A stretch of 64,000 nucleotides of DNA from JBBIQS01 sp037442205 (GTDB lineage Bacteria; Myxococcota; Myxococcia; Myxococcales; UBA5297). Where the stretch lies: positions 1-64,000 of the forward strand of contig JBBIQS010000024.1 in assembly GCA_037442205.1 (NCBI GenBank), read 5' to 3'. The position numbers and the translations under genes were made by a program. The notes under the pieces were generated by a model, which worked only from the letters and a program-made list of their open reading frames with translations, searched no databases and was not told the origin of the DNA. Of the stretch, positions 1 to 9,143 are shown one piece after another; within the stretch, counting starts at the first letter, position 1; the number at the start of each line of letters is the position of its first letter.

Positions 1-1
1 C

Positions 2-286
2 TACACCGCCGCCGCCGAGGCCCAGCGGGTGACGGCACGCTACGCGGAGCTGATGGCTCGGATCTCGAAGGCGAATCGGGTGGCCGATGAGGAGGTGGGG
101 GCCATTCTGAACGCGATGTCGTCGGGAGAGCGCGTCTGGTACCAGTTCGGCGCCCTGGTCTGCTGGACGCTTGAACAAGCGCACGGGCGCCGCGCGCTGG
201 TCGAGTCCATCCAGAGCCCCGAGCTGTTCGACGGCACGGTTTCGGATCTGCTCGCGAGGCGCGCGGTGGACGCGGGGCCGGGATAG
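2..286 (+). CDS. C-terminal end of a protein cut by the window edge (possibly DUF5700-type Zn-protease)
   Basis: The frame is open from base 2 with no convincing start, so this is the 3' end of a gene beginning outside the window. About 94 residues are visible, mostly helical. The stretch around WYQFGALVCWTLEQAHGRRALVE (residues about 47-69) has the look of the C-terminal helices of DUF5700-type putative zinc-dependent proteases, where a GA..M..IE...GR..L pattern follows the catalytic domain. The HExxH region would lie upstream and cannot be seen, so the family call is weak. About 290 bases without a recognisable gene follow. Confidence 0.45.
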   Translation, partial: YTAAAEAQRVTARYAELMARISKANRVADEEVGAILNAMSSGERVWYQFGALVCWTLEQAHGRRALVESIQSPELFDGTVSDLLARRAVDAGPG

Positions 287-577
287 GACTCCGGCTCGAC
301 CGTTCTGCCGGGGATCAGGGGCCGCTCATCGGTTCGTGGAAGCTTCCGTGGAGCCGCCGGGCGTTCCAGGGAGGTCGGCGGCGGGCGCGATCGCATGGAG
401 ATCGGGCTACGGAATGGTCGGCGAGGCCTGGCGCGGCTGCTGGAGCCGGTTCGGAGTTGGCGCTTGCGCGTTCTCATGGAGATCAGAGACCGGGCCCAGA
501 CCTCTGCGGACAGCAGCTACCAGAGGCTCGCGTGTACCATTGAGCGAAAAGTATGGTGCCAGGGAGGTCTATCGACG

Positions 578-904
578 ATGCGAGGAACGTTGATCTCTCG
601 CAGGATGTTTCTGGCGCTCGCACTGACCTGGGCACACGCTGCATGCCGTGATGATCCCGCCCAGGCAGAGTGGAGGCAGAACTTCCATGCAGCGTGTGAC
701 CCGGGGGTCGGGTGTCCAAGGGGATGGTCCTGCGTCGTGGAGGAGATGAGTCAGCCCGCGGATTCAGACTCACCGATACGCGGTATTGCCATTTCGTACT
801 GCATGAAGACGTGCGCGACGAATGCCGACTGCAAGCCGTACAAAGACTCTGCGCAGTGCCTCCGGGACATCAACGGCAGAACGTTCGTCTGCTCCGCCGA
901 ATAG
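578..904 (+). CDS. small secreted Cys-rich protein
   Basis: 108 residues. The ATG at 578 is chosen because GGGAGG lies nine bases upstream and a signal peptide follows directly (basic RR at 8-9, hydrophobic FLALALTWAHAAC to residue 23). Cys22 or a nearby Ala could be the cleavage point; the lipobox is imperfect. The mature part has about six cysteines in C-x5-C / C-x3-C spacing and a WSCVVEE segment, typical of small extracellular myxobacterial proteins that count a 'TNADCK' motif. No known family is recognised and no operon partner is evident. Confidence 0.6.
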   Translation: MRGTLISRRMFLALALTWAHAACRDDPAQAEWRQNFHAACDPGVGCPRGWSCVVEEMSQPADSDSPIRGIAISYCMKTCATNADCKPYKDSAQCLRDINGRTFVCSAE

Positions 905-984
905 CCAACCCTTGCTCTGGGTCTCGGCGGCATCTTGCTCAAGCGACCGCTGAGCCTGGCGCGCTTCGCAAGGCAGCACCCGCG

Positions 985-1212
985 ATTTCATCCTGGAAGG
1001 CCCGGTGGCCGCCGGCGGCGATTCTCGGCCCGCTTCACCTTCTGCGCCAGGGGCATGAGCCGGCGGCGTCCCTCGACGCCGCCTTCGGGCCCAGGTTCAG
1101 GGCGATCTCGAGCAGCCCCGGCGCCATCGGCGCGCTATCGGTGGGCTGGTCGTGGACCCCGGCCACCTTCTTGGCCTGGCCCTCCATATTGAGCATGGTT
1201 TCCAACCTCGAC
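985..1212 (-). pseudogene. decayed internal fragment of the Lys-tail paralogue family
   Basis: Read on the minus strand, this stretch matches the middle of the genes at 16360-16992, 17738-18562 and 18974-19798, through MLNMEGQAKKVAGVH, the following EIA helix and the GGHRAF-type block. The N-terminal third, the C-terminal Lys-rich tail and the terminator are missing, and the frame is broken by substitutions. The homology stops within about 10 bases of the first 125-bp repeat unit at 1222. The shortened copy at 16360-16992 is cut at almost the same place. Confidence 0.7.
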
Positions 1213-1221
1213 AGGGTGGAG

Positions 1222-1500
1222 ACCGGCAGTCCCGAGTCGCCGAAACGGCAATCTGCATTCTGATCTTGGGCCCAGGGCGGAATCCGGGAATGCCGATTGG
1301 CGCCCGCGACGCCGCTCCTGTGGCTCCCGAGTCCCGAGGTGCCTCGATGATGCGGGTCCCCAGGACGAAAGAGCCGCCGGTCGCCGGTCTCGAGGCCCGA
1401 GATCGGAAGGAATGATTCGGATCTGGGCCCGGAAAAGAATCCGCGAAGGCCGATCGGCGCTCGGGACGCCGCTCCTGAGTGGCCCGAGGCCCTCAGAGCC
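1222..1500 (+). repeat. structured ~125-bp repeat, locus 1 (two units)
   Basis: Two units with cores at 1292-1301 (GCCGATTGGC, one mismatch) and 1449-1458 (GCCGATCGGC). Each shows the same order of blocks: GAGGCCCGAGATCGG, GATTCGGATCTGGGCCC, GAATCCGCGAAG, the 10-bp palindromic core, then CGGGACGCCGCTCC. The units lie between a paralogue-family remnant and an IstB-like remnant. No reading frame in them looks coding. Confidence 0.85.
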
Positions 1501-1662
1501 TCGACGACGCAGGCCGCGCTGGGGAAGACCGTGCGTGTAGGCAGGTTGGTGGTGACGACCGTGGACCTGCACTCGTGGCGGCGGCTGATGATCGTGTCGA
1601 GCAGATCGGCGGAGCGACCGTCGCCGGTAGCGGCCAGGATGAGCTTCGATTTTCGTGCGCGT
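1499..1662 (-). pseudogene. remnant of an IS21-type IstB ATPase
   Basis: On the minus strand the frame reads ADLLDTIISRRHECRSTVV, then TTNLP and, after a short deletion, VFPSAACVV. This is the sensor-I/arginine-finger region of IstB/DnaC-like helper ATPases, where '...LLF.II.RRYE..STVVTTNLPF..W..VFPNAACV..L.DRL' is the usual pattern. The Walker A and B parts upstream are gone and the 3' end runs into the 125-bp repeat. The match is by eye from knowledge of the family. Confidence 0.5.
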
Positions 1663-1740
1663 GTGGCCTTCGCTCTCCTATCCTGTGGCCTGTGTTCTAT
1701 TGCGGGCTCGATCCGCTTCCACTCATTCCGAGGTACATGC

Positions 1741-3207
1741 ATGCTCACCCTGCAGAGGTTCGTCGCGCTGGGGTCGCTCTGTCTCGCTGCGGTCCTCGCC
1801 GGCTGTGGGAGCACTTCCTCGGTCGACGCAGGTGGCCAGGACGCTGCTACCAGCATGGACGGCGGGGCCAGCGACGCAGGAACGGCGAGCGACGCGGGAA
1901 CGGCGAGCGACGCGGGAACGGCGAGCGACGCGGGCTCGCCCCCGGCCGGGCTGAGCTACGCGGTCAACCCGGCGACCTGCACCATCCACTTCCCCTGTCC
2001 CGCCAATGTGCCGTCGAGCACCGGTGGCGCCATCGTGAGCTACGCCGTGTCGCCCGCCCTGCCTTCGGGGTTGGCGCTCGACACCGTGACCGGCGTCGTC
2101 AGCGGAACTCCCACCGTGGTTGCGGCCACCGCCACCTACCGGGTGACCGGGAGCAACCCGGCCGGCAGCACCTTCGTCGATCTGTCGCTGACCGTCGGCC
2201 GCCCGAAGGCGAAGTTCCTGTATGCCGCCAACTATTTCGCCAACTCGATCTCCGGGTTCACGGTCGCCTCGAACGGCGCGCTCACCAGCCTGGGAGCAAC
2301 CACGCCGACCGGGGCCGCGCCGATCGCGGTGGTATCCGACCCGCGCGGCCGCTTCGTCTGGGCGACCAACTTCACCGACAACAGCATCTCTGGATTCTCC
2401 GTCAACCCGACCACGGGCGCCCTGACCAGCCTCGGGACGCCGCTGGCGGCGGCGGCCAAGGTCAACCAGCTGGTGGTGACGCCCACCTCGCGCTTTCTCT
2501 ACGCGACGAACTACACCGCCGGCACGGTTTCGGGCTACGCGATTGACGGGGCCACCGGCGCGCTGACGAGCGTCGGCGCCGACGTGGCCGCGGAAGCATC
2601 TCCGCAAGGCGTGGCGGTCGATCCCTCCTCGAAGTTCCTGTACGTCGCGAACTACTCCTCTCAGTCTGTCTCGGCATTCACCATCAACGGCGCCTCGGCG
2701 GTCCTGACCAGCGCCGGCGCGGCGATCGCGGCCGGGACCACCCCGCACGGCATCGTGGTCGAGCCGTCGGGAAGGTTTGTCTACGTCGCCAACCAAGGCT
2801 CCGACGACATTTCGGCGTACTCGATCAACCCCACCACCGGGGAGCTCACCAGCCTTGGCGCTACCACCGGGACCGGCGCGAGCTCGGGGCCCGCCTCGCT
2901 CGCGGTCGAGCCGACGGGACGCTTTCTCTACGTGGGCAATCTGCTCGCGAGCACGGTCGGGGCCTATTCCATCAACACCAGCACCGGCGCGCTCACCAAG
3001 ATCGGGTCGAACGTCGCCACGGGAACCAACCCGGCTGCTCTGATCGTCGATCCGTCGGGGCACAGGCTGTACTCGTCAAACGAGAACTCCAACGACATCT
3101 CGGTCTTCGCGATCGACGCGACGACCGGCGCGCTGACCAGCAGCGGCACGCCGGCCGCCACCGGCGACCATCCGGTCTCGCTCGCCATCGCCGCCGGAGC
3201 GCTCTGA
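1741..3207 (+). CDS. lipoprotein with DAG linker, putative Ig domain and seven-bladed beta-propeller
   Basis: 488 residues. The ATG at 1741 has GAGG ten bases upstream and opens a type II signal peptide ending in LAGC (Cys near residue 22). A linker follows in which an 18-base repeat is present three times (about 1878-1933, encoding TASDAG). Residues about 65-155 resemble a He_PIG/Ig-like 'SYAVSPALPSGLALDTVTGVVSGTP' domain. Residues 160-488 form repeated blades of the YVTN/lactonase type (F-L-Y-A-A/T-N-Y ... S-G/A-F/Y ... TGALTSLG), about seven times. The product is probably anchored at the cell surface; beta-propellers of this type often bind ligands, and no catalytic function is claimed. 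Confidence 0.85.
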   Translation: MLTLQRFVALGSLCLAAVLAGCGSTSSVDAGGQDAATSMDGGASDAGTASDAGTASDAGTASDAGSPPAGLSYAVNPATCTIHFPCPANVPSSTGGAIVSYAVSPALPSGLALDTVTGVVSGTPTVVAATATYRVTGSNPAGSTFVDLSLTVGRPKAKFLYAANYFANSISGFTVASNGALTSLGATTPTGAAPIAVVSDPRGRFVWATNFTDNSISGFSVNPTTGALTSLGTPLAAAAKVNQLVVTPTSRFLYATNYTAGTVSGYAIDGATGALTSVGADVAAEASPQGVAVDPSSKFLYVANYSSQSVSAFTINGASAVLTSAGAAIAAGTTPHGIVVEPSGRFVYVANQGSDDISAYSINPTTGELTSLGATTGTGASSGPASLAVEPTGRFLYVGNLLASTVGAYSINTSTGALTKIGSNVATGTNPAALIVDPSGHRLYSSNENSNDISVFAIDATTGALTSSGTPAATGDHPVSLAIAAGAL

Positions 3208-3324
3208 GGCCTGAGCGCCGCGGGGAAGCGGTGGCCGGTAGCGAGAAGCGGGCTACTGGGGCGGAGGCGTGGTCCTCACCGCGCCACACCTCAATCTTGC
3301 CTGCGATCCGGGGCAGCTCGCTCT

Positions 3325-3725
3325 CGAACGGCAATTTCGAGTCGGAGCTGGGCCCCAGGAGCAATCCGGGAAGGCCGATCGGCGCCCGGGACGCCGGTTC
3401 CGAGGCCGATGGTGCCGCGGGACGCCGGTTCCGAGCCCGAAAACGCAAGGAATGATTCGGATCTGGGTGCCCCAAGAGGAATCCGGAAGGGCCGATCGGC
3501 GCCCGGGACGCCGCTCTCCCGCCCCAAAGTGCGTCGGGGACGCCGTTCCCGGGGCCGAAGGTGGCCCCAGGACGCCGGCTTGGAGCCCAGGAGCTCGTCA
3601 AGAACGCCGATCAGGAGGTCGACGGCGGCGCGGAGCGCGGGGTCCCGGCCCGAAATCGGCGAAAAGGGCGCTGATCGGGGCCCGAAGACGGCTTCGGGAA
3701 GGCCGATGAGGCCCCGGAACGCCGC
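3325..3725 (+). repeat. structured ~125-bp repeat, locus 2 (two good units, one decayed)
   Basis: Cores lie at 3374-3383 and 3491-3500 (both GCCGATCGGC, 117 bases apart), with a decayed unit near 3650-3720 (GGCCCGAAATCGGCGAAAAG, then a core-like stretch at 3702). It fills the space between two convergent surface-protein genes (1741-3207 and 3829-5640). No gene is seen in 3208-3828. Confidence 0.8.
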
Positions 3726-3828
3726 ATGGTCGGTCCGCCGGCGCCTGCCATTCCGCCGCGGCGAAGGGCGGAGAAGGCAGAACCGCCCCAACCGCGGGCG
3801 GTCCTGCTCCGAGCGCCGGCAGTTGCTG

Positions 3829-5640
3829 CTAGCGAATGTAGATGCGCGTGGGCGAGGCGTCGCAGCCGTTGTCGATCGGAATTCGCAAGCTGGCGTTGCA
3901 CCCCATGGTGCCTCCGTCGCTAAGCGCCGTCTCGATGTTTTCCCAGCAGGCGGTGCTTGGGCACCACCAGGCCAATGCCTTCCCGCTCGGATGCGACCAG
4001 GAGGCATCGAGCACGGGGAAGTCGACGTTGCTCAAGTAGGCCCCTCCGGTGCCGCGGAAGGAGGCCTGCCAGAGGTCGGAGGTCTTCGAGACGATCATCC
4101 AGTTGCCCTGGTACTGGGAGCGGAACAGCACGGTGGTGTGGGGAACGAGGTCCTGGCTGGCGGGGCTGACGAAGGTCGGAATCGTGTACAGGTCGGTGGG
4201 GAAGGCGGTGCTGGCGATGGCGGTGGCGTTGCTGATGGTGTTCTGGGTGGACTGGGCGTAGGGGACCCAGTACGACACCATCGTCCAGCCGCCGCCGGCG
4301 AAGCTCATCTCGCAGTAGGCCTTGAACGGCGCGCCGGGGTTGAGCCAGTAGGTGCCGGAGGCGCAGTTCGGGCACTTGAGCTTGATGGTGTTGCAGCTGT
4401 CCGCCGCATTGGCCGCGGTCGACCCGAGCGCGGTGGCGACCCCGACCCAGGCGCCCGACCAGAAGAAGCTCAGGGTTCCGGAGTTGTCGAGATAGAGCTG
4501 GCCGTCGACCGGGGGAACCGGCGCCAGCGCGCGGGGGCGGAGGACCAGCGAATTGGCGCTGGCCACCCCCTGCACGTCGAGCAGCGACTGGGGCGTGGCG
4601 GTCCCGATGCCCAGCGAGCCCGAGGCGTTGGCGAACAGCGCCGGCGCCCCCGAGCTCTGCAGCACCTGGGCGATCGGCTTGTGGATGGTGAACGAGGAGG
4701 GCGTGGTGATGGCCGGCGACAGCGCCGGGGAGACCGAGAGCTGCCCGTCGCTGGTCGGCTGCGCGCTGACCACCAGCGTCTGGCCGGCGACGACGATCAC
4801 GTCGCCCAAGCTGACCTCGGAGGTGAACCGGGTGGTGGCGCCGCCGTTGAGAGTGGTGCTCCCCGCCGAGCCGCTGACGACTCCGGTCCCGCTGGCGGGC
4901 GCCGAGCCGGTGACCGAGAGGCGCGCCGGCGAATTGGCGGTGGCCACCGAGAAGTTGCCCCCGACCGAGGCGCCGCGGCCGATGTTGAAGGTGGCGTCCT
5001 GGACGGCCGAGGACTGGTTGGAGATGAAGACGTCGACGGCCGAGCAGGCCACCGAGCCATCCTGGTTGACCGCGGTGACCGCGGTCCCGCTGGCGCAGGT
5101 CCCCGATACCCGCGACTGCAGCGCCGAGGTGTCCACCGCCGAGGAGACCAGCCGGCCGGAGGCGTTGACCACGGTGCTGCCGCCCACCGAGATCCCGCCG
5201 GAGCCGATGCTGGTGCCGTTGGCCCCGCCGACGGTCACGCTGGTGGCGTTCACCGTTCCGCCGGAGAGGTTGGTCGAGGTGTTGGCCAGCAGGGCGAAGG
5301 GGACCGAGTCGATCGCCTGGCGCGGGCTGAGGGCAGTGCCGTCGACGGCCAGCTCGAGATAGCGGTCGCCGCCGGAGAAGACGGCGGGGGAGAGCGCGGT
5401 GACCGAGCCGAGCTGGACCGCGTAGTAGCCATCGCTCAGGCTGACCGTCTGGTCCTCGGTCCACAGCGCGCTTCCGCCGCTGGCCAGGTCGAAGATCTTG
5501 AACGAGAGCGAGTGCTGCCCGGCTTCGGGCGAGCCGTCGGCCTTCAGCAGACGCCCCTGGTAGCCGATCTTGTTCGGGACCTGCGCTCCCGCGGCCGCCG
5601 AGAGCATCGACAGCGCTGCCGCCACCATCCAAATCCGCAT
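3829..5640 (-). CDS. secreted repeat protein with C-terminal fibrinogen-like domain
   Basis: 603 residues, starting at the ATG read from 5640 with AGGAGAGG just upstream. There is a signal peptide ending in AAAGAQ (residues 1-21). The N-terminal module begins with NKIGYQGRLLKADGSP, continues through a WTEDQTVSLSDGYYAVQLG segment and ends at SPRQAIDSVPFALLANT; the same module opens the protein at 26091-27716. The centre is a low-complexity Gly/Ser/Thr region. The last about 200 residues carry a fibrinogen-type signature (C..IK...P...SGTYWLNP, PFKAYCEM..GGGWTM). It is likely exported; phage-tail-fibre-like trimeric folding is inference only. It sits alone between repeat loci 2 and 3. Confidence 0.8.
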   Translation of the reverse strand: MRIWMVAAALSMLSAAAGAQVPNKIGYQGRLLKADGSPEAGQHSLSFKIFDLASGGSALWTEDQTVSLSDGYYAVQLGSVTALSPAVFSGGDRYLELAVDGTALSPRQAIDSVPFALLANTSTNLSGGTVNATSVTVGGANGTSIGSGGISVGGSTVVNASGRLVSSAVDTSALQSRVSGTCASGTAVTAVNQDGSVACSAVDVFISNQSSAVQDATFNIGRGASVGGNFSVATANSPARLSVTGSAPASGTGVVSGSAGSTTLNGGATTRFTSEVSLGDVIVVAGQTLVVSAQPTSDGQLSVSPALSPAITTPSSFTIHKPIAQVLQSSGAPALFANASGSLGIGTATPQSLLDVQGVASANSLVLRPRALAPVPPVDGQLYLDNSGTLSFFWSGAWVGVATALGSTAANAADSCNTIKLKCPNCASGTYWLNPGAPFKAYCEMSFAGGGWTMVSYWVPYAQSTQNTISNATAIASTAFPTDLYTIPTFVSPASQDLVPHTTVLFRSQYQGNWMIVSKTSDLWQASFRGTGGAYLSNVDFPVLDASWSHPSGKALAWWCPSTACWENIETALSDGGTMGCNASLRIPIDNGCDASPTRIYIR

Positions 5641-5904
5641 GACCTCTCCTGATTCTGGGCGCCGTCGGGCGCCTGCGAGTGGATCCGTCTGTTCAACCGG
5701 CCGGGGTCCATCTCGACACGAAAGCGGCTGCGCGGCCGAGCGCACCGTGCTGGCGAACATACACCGGATGGCGCCGCGCACGCGTCGCTCGGGCTGGTGG
5801 CGAGCGGTTGCGGCTGGCGTGGGCAGGGGATTGCCGCCGGGGAGCGTCGATCGAGGGAGAACACGGCGTCGCGGGACGGGAACTTGCTGAACGAGGTCGC
5901 GCCG
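5641..5904. other. intergenic stretch, nothing recognised
   Basis: Upstream region of the minus-strand gene that starts at 5640. No gene, hairpin or clear promoter was seen. Confidence 0.5.
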
Positions 5905-5958
5905 GGCTCACCTTCGAAGGCCGATCGGCGGCCGGGACGCCGCGCCCGAGGCCAGTAC
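5905..5958 (+). repeat. structured ~125-bp repeat, locus 3 (half unit)
   Basis: Only the 3' half of the unit remains: TTCGAAGG, the GCCGATCGGC core at 5920-5929, then GGCCGGGACGCCGCGCCCGAGGCC. The 5' half is replaced by unrelated sequence. Confidence 0.7.
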
Positions 5959-6131
5959 CCGGTTGACCTTGGGGGCGGTGCCGAGCGGGATTACTCTGGT
6001 CGAATTGCCGCCCGGCTCCTGGCGTCCTGACCGGGCCAACCGAGGCGCCGATGCCGCCGCGGATGGATTTCCTGGCGACGCCCACGCTCGCCCGCCGGGC
6101 CCAACCACGCTGACAGAGGAACTCCTACGAC

Positions 6132-7643
6132 ATGCACCTCGACGAATCTGGCAAGAAACCCCACACCGTCGCCGGTGTGACCGCGCCCACGAAAGCTCGG
6201 CACTGGTGGGGGTTCCTTCTCATCCTGGTCCTCGGCGGCCTGAGCGCCTGCGCCTCGGCCTCGGTCGAGACCGGCGGAGACAGCCCCGACTCGGGCGACC
6301 TGGCGCCTCCTCTATCTAATGATGGAGGGGCGCCCGCTTCCCCGGGCGATGGGGGCACCGAGCCGCTGGGCTTGCTGCCCGACGGTGGGGATGCCGCGAG
6401 ACTTCCCGACGGCGGGTGGGACGACCGCTATCAGCCGGCGCCGCTCGGCGCGTGCGTGTCCGGCACCGTGGAGGTGGCGAGCCTGCCAGACGTCAACTGC
6501 CTGGCCGGCCTCCTCGACGGAGATCGCGTGGTGATCGCCAACGTGGAATGGCCCGCCAGCGGCACGACGAACCCCGCCTACCTCCCGCGGCGGGTCACGG
6601 TGAAAGCGCTGCGCGGCGACGGCAGCCTGCAAGCGGGGCCAATCGACCTCACCACCGCGACCGACCTCGCCTCCTGCACCGCCCGGCCGGCACTTGCGCA
6701 ACTGGGCGGGCGCTACGCGGTGGCGTTCTCCCGGTTGAGCCCAAGCACCTCGGCCGGGACGACGTATCCGCCCGCGGTGGCCGTGCTCGGGCACGACCTG
6801 CGCTTCACCGTGCCGACGAGCACCGCCGGCAAGCACTTCGTGGCGCCGACCGGAGGAACCAACTCCTATGCCGTCAAGACGTTCGGGCTCTCGCTCCAGG
6901 CCACCGGCAGCAGCACTTTCCGGCTCGGTTTCGCGCAGGAGCGCGCCACCTCCGTGCCCAGCGGCGGTGGACAGGTCAGCTTCGGCAACGTCGTGTCCAC
7001 CACGTCCTTTTCTCCCGGCCCGGGGCCGGGCTGGGGGGCCTTCGACCTCGTCTTGCTCCGCGGCACGTTTGGCGGGCAGGACTGGGGGCTGGTCGAGGCG
7101 GACGACGCAGTGATCGCTGCCACCGGCAACGCCGCCAGTAATGAAGTGCGGGTCTATCCCGGGCGCGAGGTGACGCACCCGTACGGCCCGACGACGTTCG
7201 AGCCGTCGGTCGCCGGCGGAGTGGTGGTGGCCAGCGGCGCGGGGTCGGCGCTCGCGGGCCTGTCCAGCAGCCCCGGCGGCGGAGGCGATGTCGCCACCCG
7301 GTCCGGCGCCACCACGGTCCTTCAACATGTCTCGGCGCAGGGGACGCTCAGCGCACTGGGCAGCCTGGCAGCGGGCGGCAAGCTCTACTCCAGCGGCGGG
7401 AGAAGGTGGCTGGTGGGCAACTCGTACTCCAGCACCTCCAAGAGCTCGCACCTGACGGTGATCGCGGCGGACGACCCGACCCGCGAGCTGTCGACGGACA
7501 TTGCGCCTACCCAAGGGCTCGAGGTGCTCGCCGTCGACGCCCTCAGCGATCGCCTTCGCCTCCTGGCCTTCGCGAGAGACGTCCCCTGGGGCGGCCTCCA
7601 CCCGGAACCCGGACGCCTCGCGATCGTGACCTGGTGTCGCTGA
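6132..7643 (+). CDS. large lipoprotein of unknown function
   Basis: 503 residues. The ATG at 6132 follows GAGGAA. The N-terminus is long and basic, then a transmembrane-like stretch FLLILVLGG leads to a LSAC lipobox (Cys about residue 40). A disordered linker rich in Asp, Gly and Pro (residues about 45-100) leads into a beta-rich region with no family I recognise; repeated Gly/Ser-rich strands suggest a propeller or beta-sandwich. It is a solitary gene between repeat loci 3 and 4, and the stop codon at 7643 is almost directly followed by a repeat unit. Confidence 0.75.
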   Translation: MHLDESGKKPHTVAGVTAPTKARHWWGFLLILVLGGLSACASASVETGGDSPDSGDLAPPLSNDGGAPASPGDGGTEPLGLLPDGGDAARLPDGGWDDRYQPAPLGACVSGTVEVASLPDVNCLAGLLDGDRVVIANVEWPASGTTNPAYLPRRVTVKALRGDGSLQAGPIDLTTATDLASCTARPALAQLGGRYAVAFSRLSPSTSAGTTYPPAVAVLGHDLRFTVPTSTAGKHFVAPTGGTNSYAVKTFGLSLQATGSSTFRLGFAQERATSVPSGGGQVSFGNVVSTTSFSPGPGPGWGAFDLVLLRGTFGGQDWGLVEADDAVIAATGNAASNEVRVYPGREVTHPYGPTTFEPSVAGGVVVASGAGSALAGLSSSPGGGGDVATRSGATTVLQHVSAQGTLSALGSLAAGGKLYSSGGRRWLVGNSYSSTSKSSHLTVIAADDPTRELSTDIAPTQGLEVLAVDALSDRLRLLAFARDVPWGGLHPEPGRLAIVTWCR

Positions 7644-7647
7644 GGGG

Positions 7648-7850
7648 GGATCTGGGCCCGTAGAGGAATCCGCGAAGGCCGATCGGCGGCTGGGATGCCG
7701 CTCCCGAGCCCCGAAGGGCCTCGGGGACGCCCTGGACTCCGGTCTCGAGGCCCGAGATCGGAATGAGTGATTCAGATCTGGGCCTGGAGAGGAATCCGCG
7801 AAGCGCCCGGGAGGCCGCTCCCGAGCACCGAAGTGCCGCGAGGCACTGGC
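7648..7850 (+). repeat. structured ~125-bp repeat, locus 4 (one full unit, one with deleted core)
   Basis: The first unit has its core at 7678-7687. The second (about 7745-7850) keeps GAGGCCCGAGATCGGAATGA, GATTCAGATCTGGGCC and GGAATCCGCGAAG, then jumps directly to GGGAGGCCGCTCCCGAG, so the palindromic core has been removed by a short deletion. Confidence 0.8.
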
Positions 7851-8115
7851 GGTTGGCGGCGGACGCGTCGATCATCCCGCCGCTCGGCAGCCACGATATT
7901 TCGTACATCGGGGTCTTCGCCTCCCACAGCTCCTCGCGAGGCGAGATCGTCAAGCCGGTGGAGCAGCCGCGCTCTCGTGGGCCGCGCTGGACTGCGGCGA
8001 CGAGCACCTGGCGGCCTCAGGAGATCCCTTGCAGGGCGACGAGGTCTGCTCCGACAGGGACATCGTGGGCGGATACCTTTCCCTGGTCGGAGCTGATGCG
8101 ATTTCCCATGTAATG
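7851..8115 (-). pseudogene. possible broken small gene
   Basis: On the minus strand, an ATG near 8109 opens a frame that stops after about 30 residues. A second frame then continues with RQVLVAAVQ, CSTGLTISPREELWEAKTP and MYEISWLPSGGMIDASAANR before running into repeat locus 4. The two pieces look like one small protein split by a frameshift. No family is recognised, and the region may be non-coding. Confidence 0.25.
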
Positions 8116-8159
8116 CAAGCAAGAGCGGTCCCCGACGCGCTGTGCTAGACACCCGCGCC

Positions 8160-8663
8160 ATGCGATTCGTGGTCATCCTGCTGTCGGTGCTCTTCGGCGC
8201 TGGGCTGCTGTGGCTCGTGCGCCGCATCCGAGGCGGCCCGGCGACAGAAAAGCCCTCCGAGCCGGCCCCGCGGAGCGCGACCTTCTCGCTGCCCGGTCGC
8301 TTTCCGCCCGCTGCGCCTGACGCGGTGTACCCGGTCGAGGAACCGCAGCGGCTCCCTGGGCGAGAGGTGCTGCTGGCCGTGTGCGAGCAGCTGCAGCGCA
8401 AGGGTTGGAAGGTGAAGGGCCTGCTCGGCGACTCGGGGTACGTCTGGTCCGTGCGCGTGGAGCACGGGCGCTTCGGTGGGGACCTGAGCCTCGCGCTCCT
8501 CGGCGCCGGCGAGGGAGTGACTGTCGCCGCCGCGGGGACGACGTGGTTCGTTCGCTTCTGGGACCGCGATCGCGAGCGGCCGGCTCCCGGGCTGCTGCTG
8601 ACCGACGTCGCCGACGCGCTCGACGGGTTGGGCGCGGCGGGGGTCGCGTGGGCGCGCGTCTGA
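8160..8663 (+). CDS. small membrane-anchored protein of unknown function
   Basis: 167 residues from the ATG at 8160 (a GTG 18 bases upstream is possible). Residues 3-20 form a single N-terminal transmembrane helix followed by RRIR, so the rest is probably cytoplasmic under the positive-inside rule. The C-terminal about 110 residues look like a compact alpha/beta domain with GWKVKGLLGDSGYVWSVRVE and WFVRFWDRDRE strands. No family was recognised. An IS91-type remnant begins just downstream. Confidence 0.6.
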   Translation: MRFVVILLSVLFGAGLLWLVRRIRGGPATEKPSEPAPRSATFSLPGRFPPAAPDAVYPVEEPQRLPGREVLLAVCEQLQRKGWKVKGLLGDSGYVWSVRVEHGRFGGDLSLALLGAGEGVTVAAAGTTWFVRFWDRDRERPAPGLLLTDVADALDGLGAAGVAWARV

Positions 8664-8689
8664 GCCGTGGAACTGACCGAGGGCTCGGT

Positions 8690-8870
8690 GTTCTGCACCT
8701 CGTGTCCGCGGTCCGGAGGTCGTTCGGCGTCGAGATCCGTTGCCCTTGCGGCGGGACGATGCCGGCCATCGAGCTGATGACGAGCCGAACAGGATCGCCA
8801 AAGTCCTCGTGCAGCGTGGGCTCGATTCCAGCTCGCCGTCCATCGCGCGGGCGCGCTCCTCGCGGAGGGC
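8690..8870 (+). pseudogene. remnant of an IS91-type transposase C-terminus
   Basis: The frame reads RSFGVEIRCPCGGTMPAIELM and then, after a one-base shift, EPNRIAKVLVQRGLDS. This follows the C-terminal zinc-knuckle and tail of IS91/Y2 transposases, whose usual pattern is F.VDVL.CP.CGGR...IA.I.DP..I..IL.HLGLP. One of the paired cysteines is displaced and the catalytic tyrosine region upstream is absent. The following stretch to 9143 holds nothing I recognise. Confidence 0.5.
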
Positions 8871-9143
8871 GTCGGGTAACCGGCAGGACCGCGACGAGGA
8901 ACCGAGGTCGAGAGTCTGCGGTCGAGAGCCAGCCGGGGCTCCTCGAAGGGCGGAGCTTTTGGCTTCTCGCGGGAAATTCGCCCTCCGACGTGAGCTCAGG
9001 GACCGATCCGGCGGTTGCCCCGAGGGGACGGCCCGTGCCAGGGTCGGAGGCGAAAGGGCGTTTGAAATTGCGAGGCACTTCCTCGCGCCTCGACTCGGTT
9101 CGTCCTTTGTCGGGCCTTGAGGCCAAAAGGCGGGACACGATAG

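Noticed and set aside
287..577. Short overlapping frames
   Set aside because: No ribosome-binding site, no recognisable protein and Arg-rich composition typical of shadow frames.
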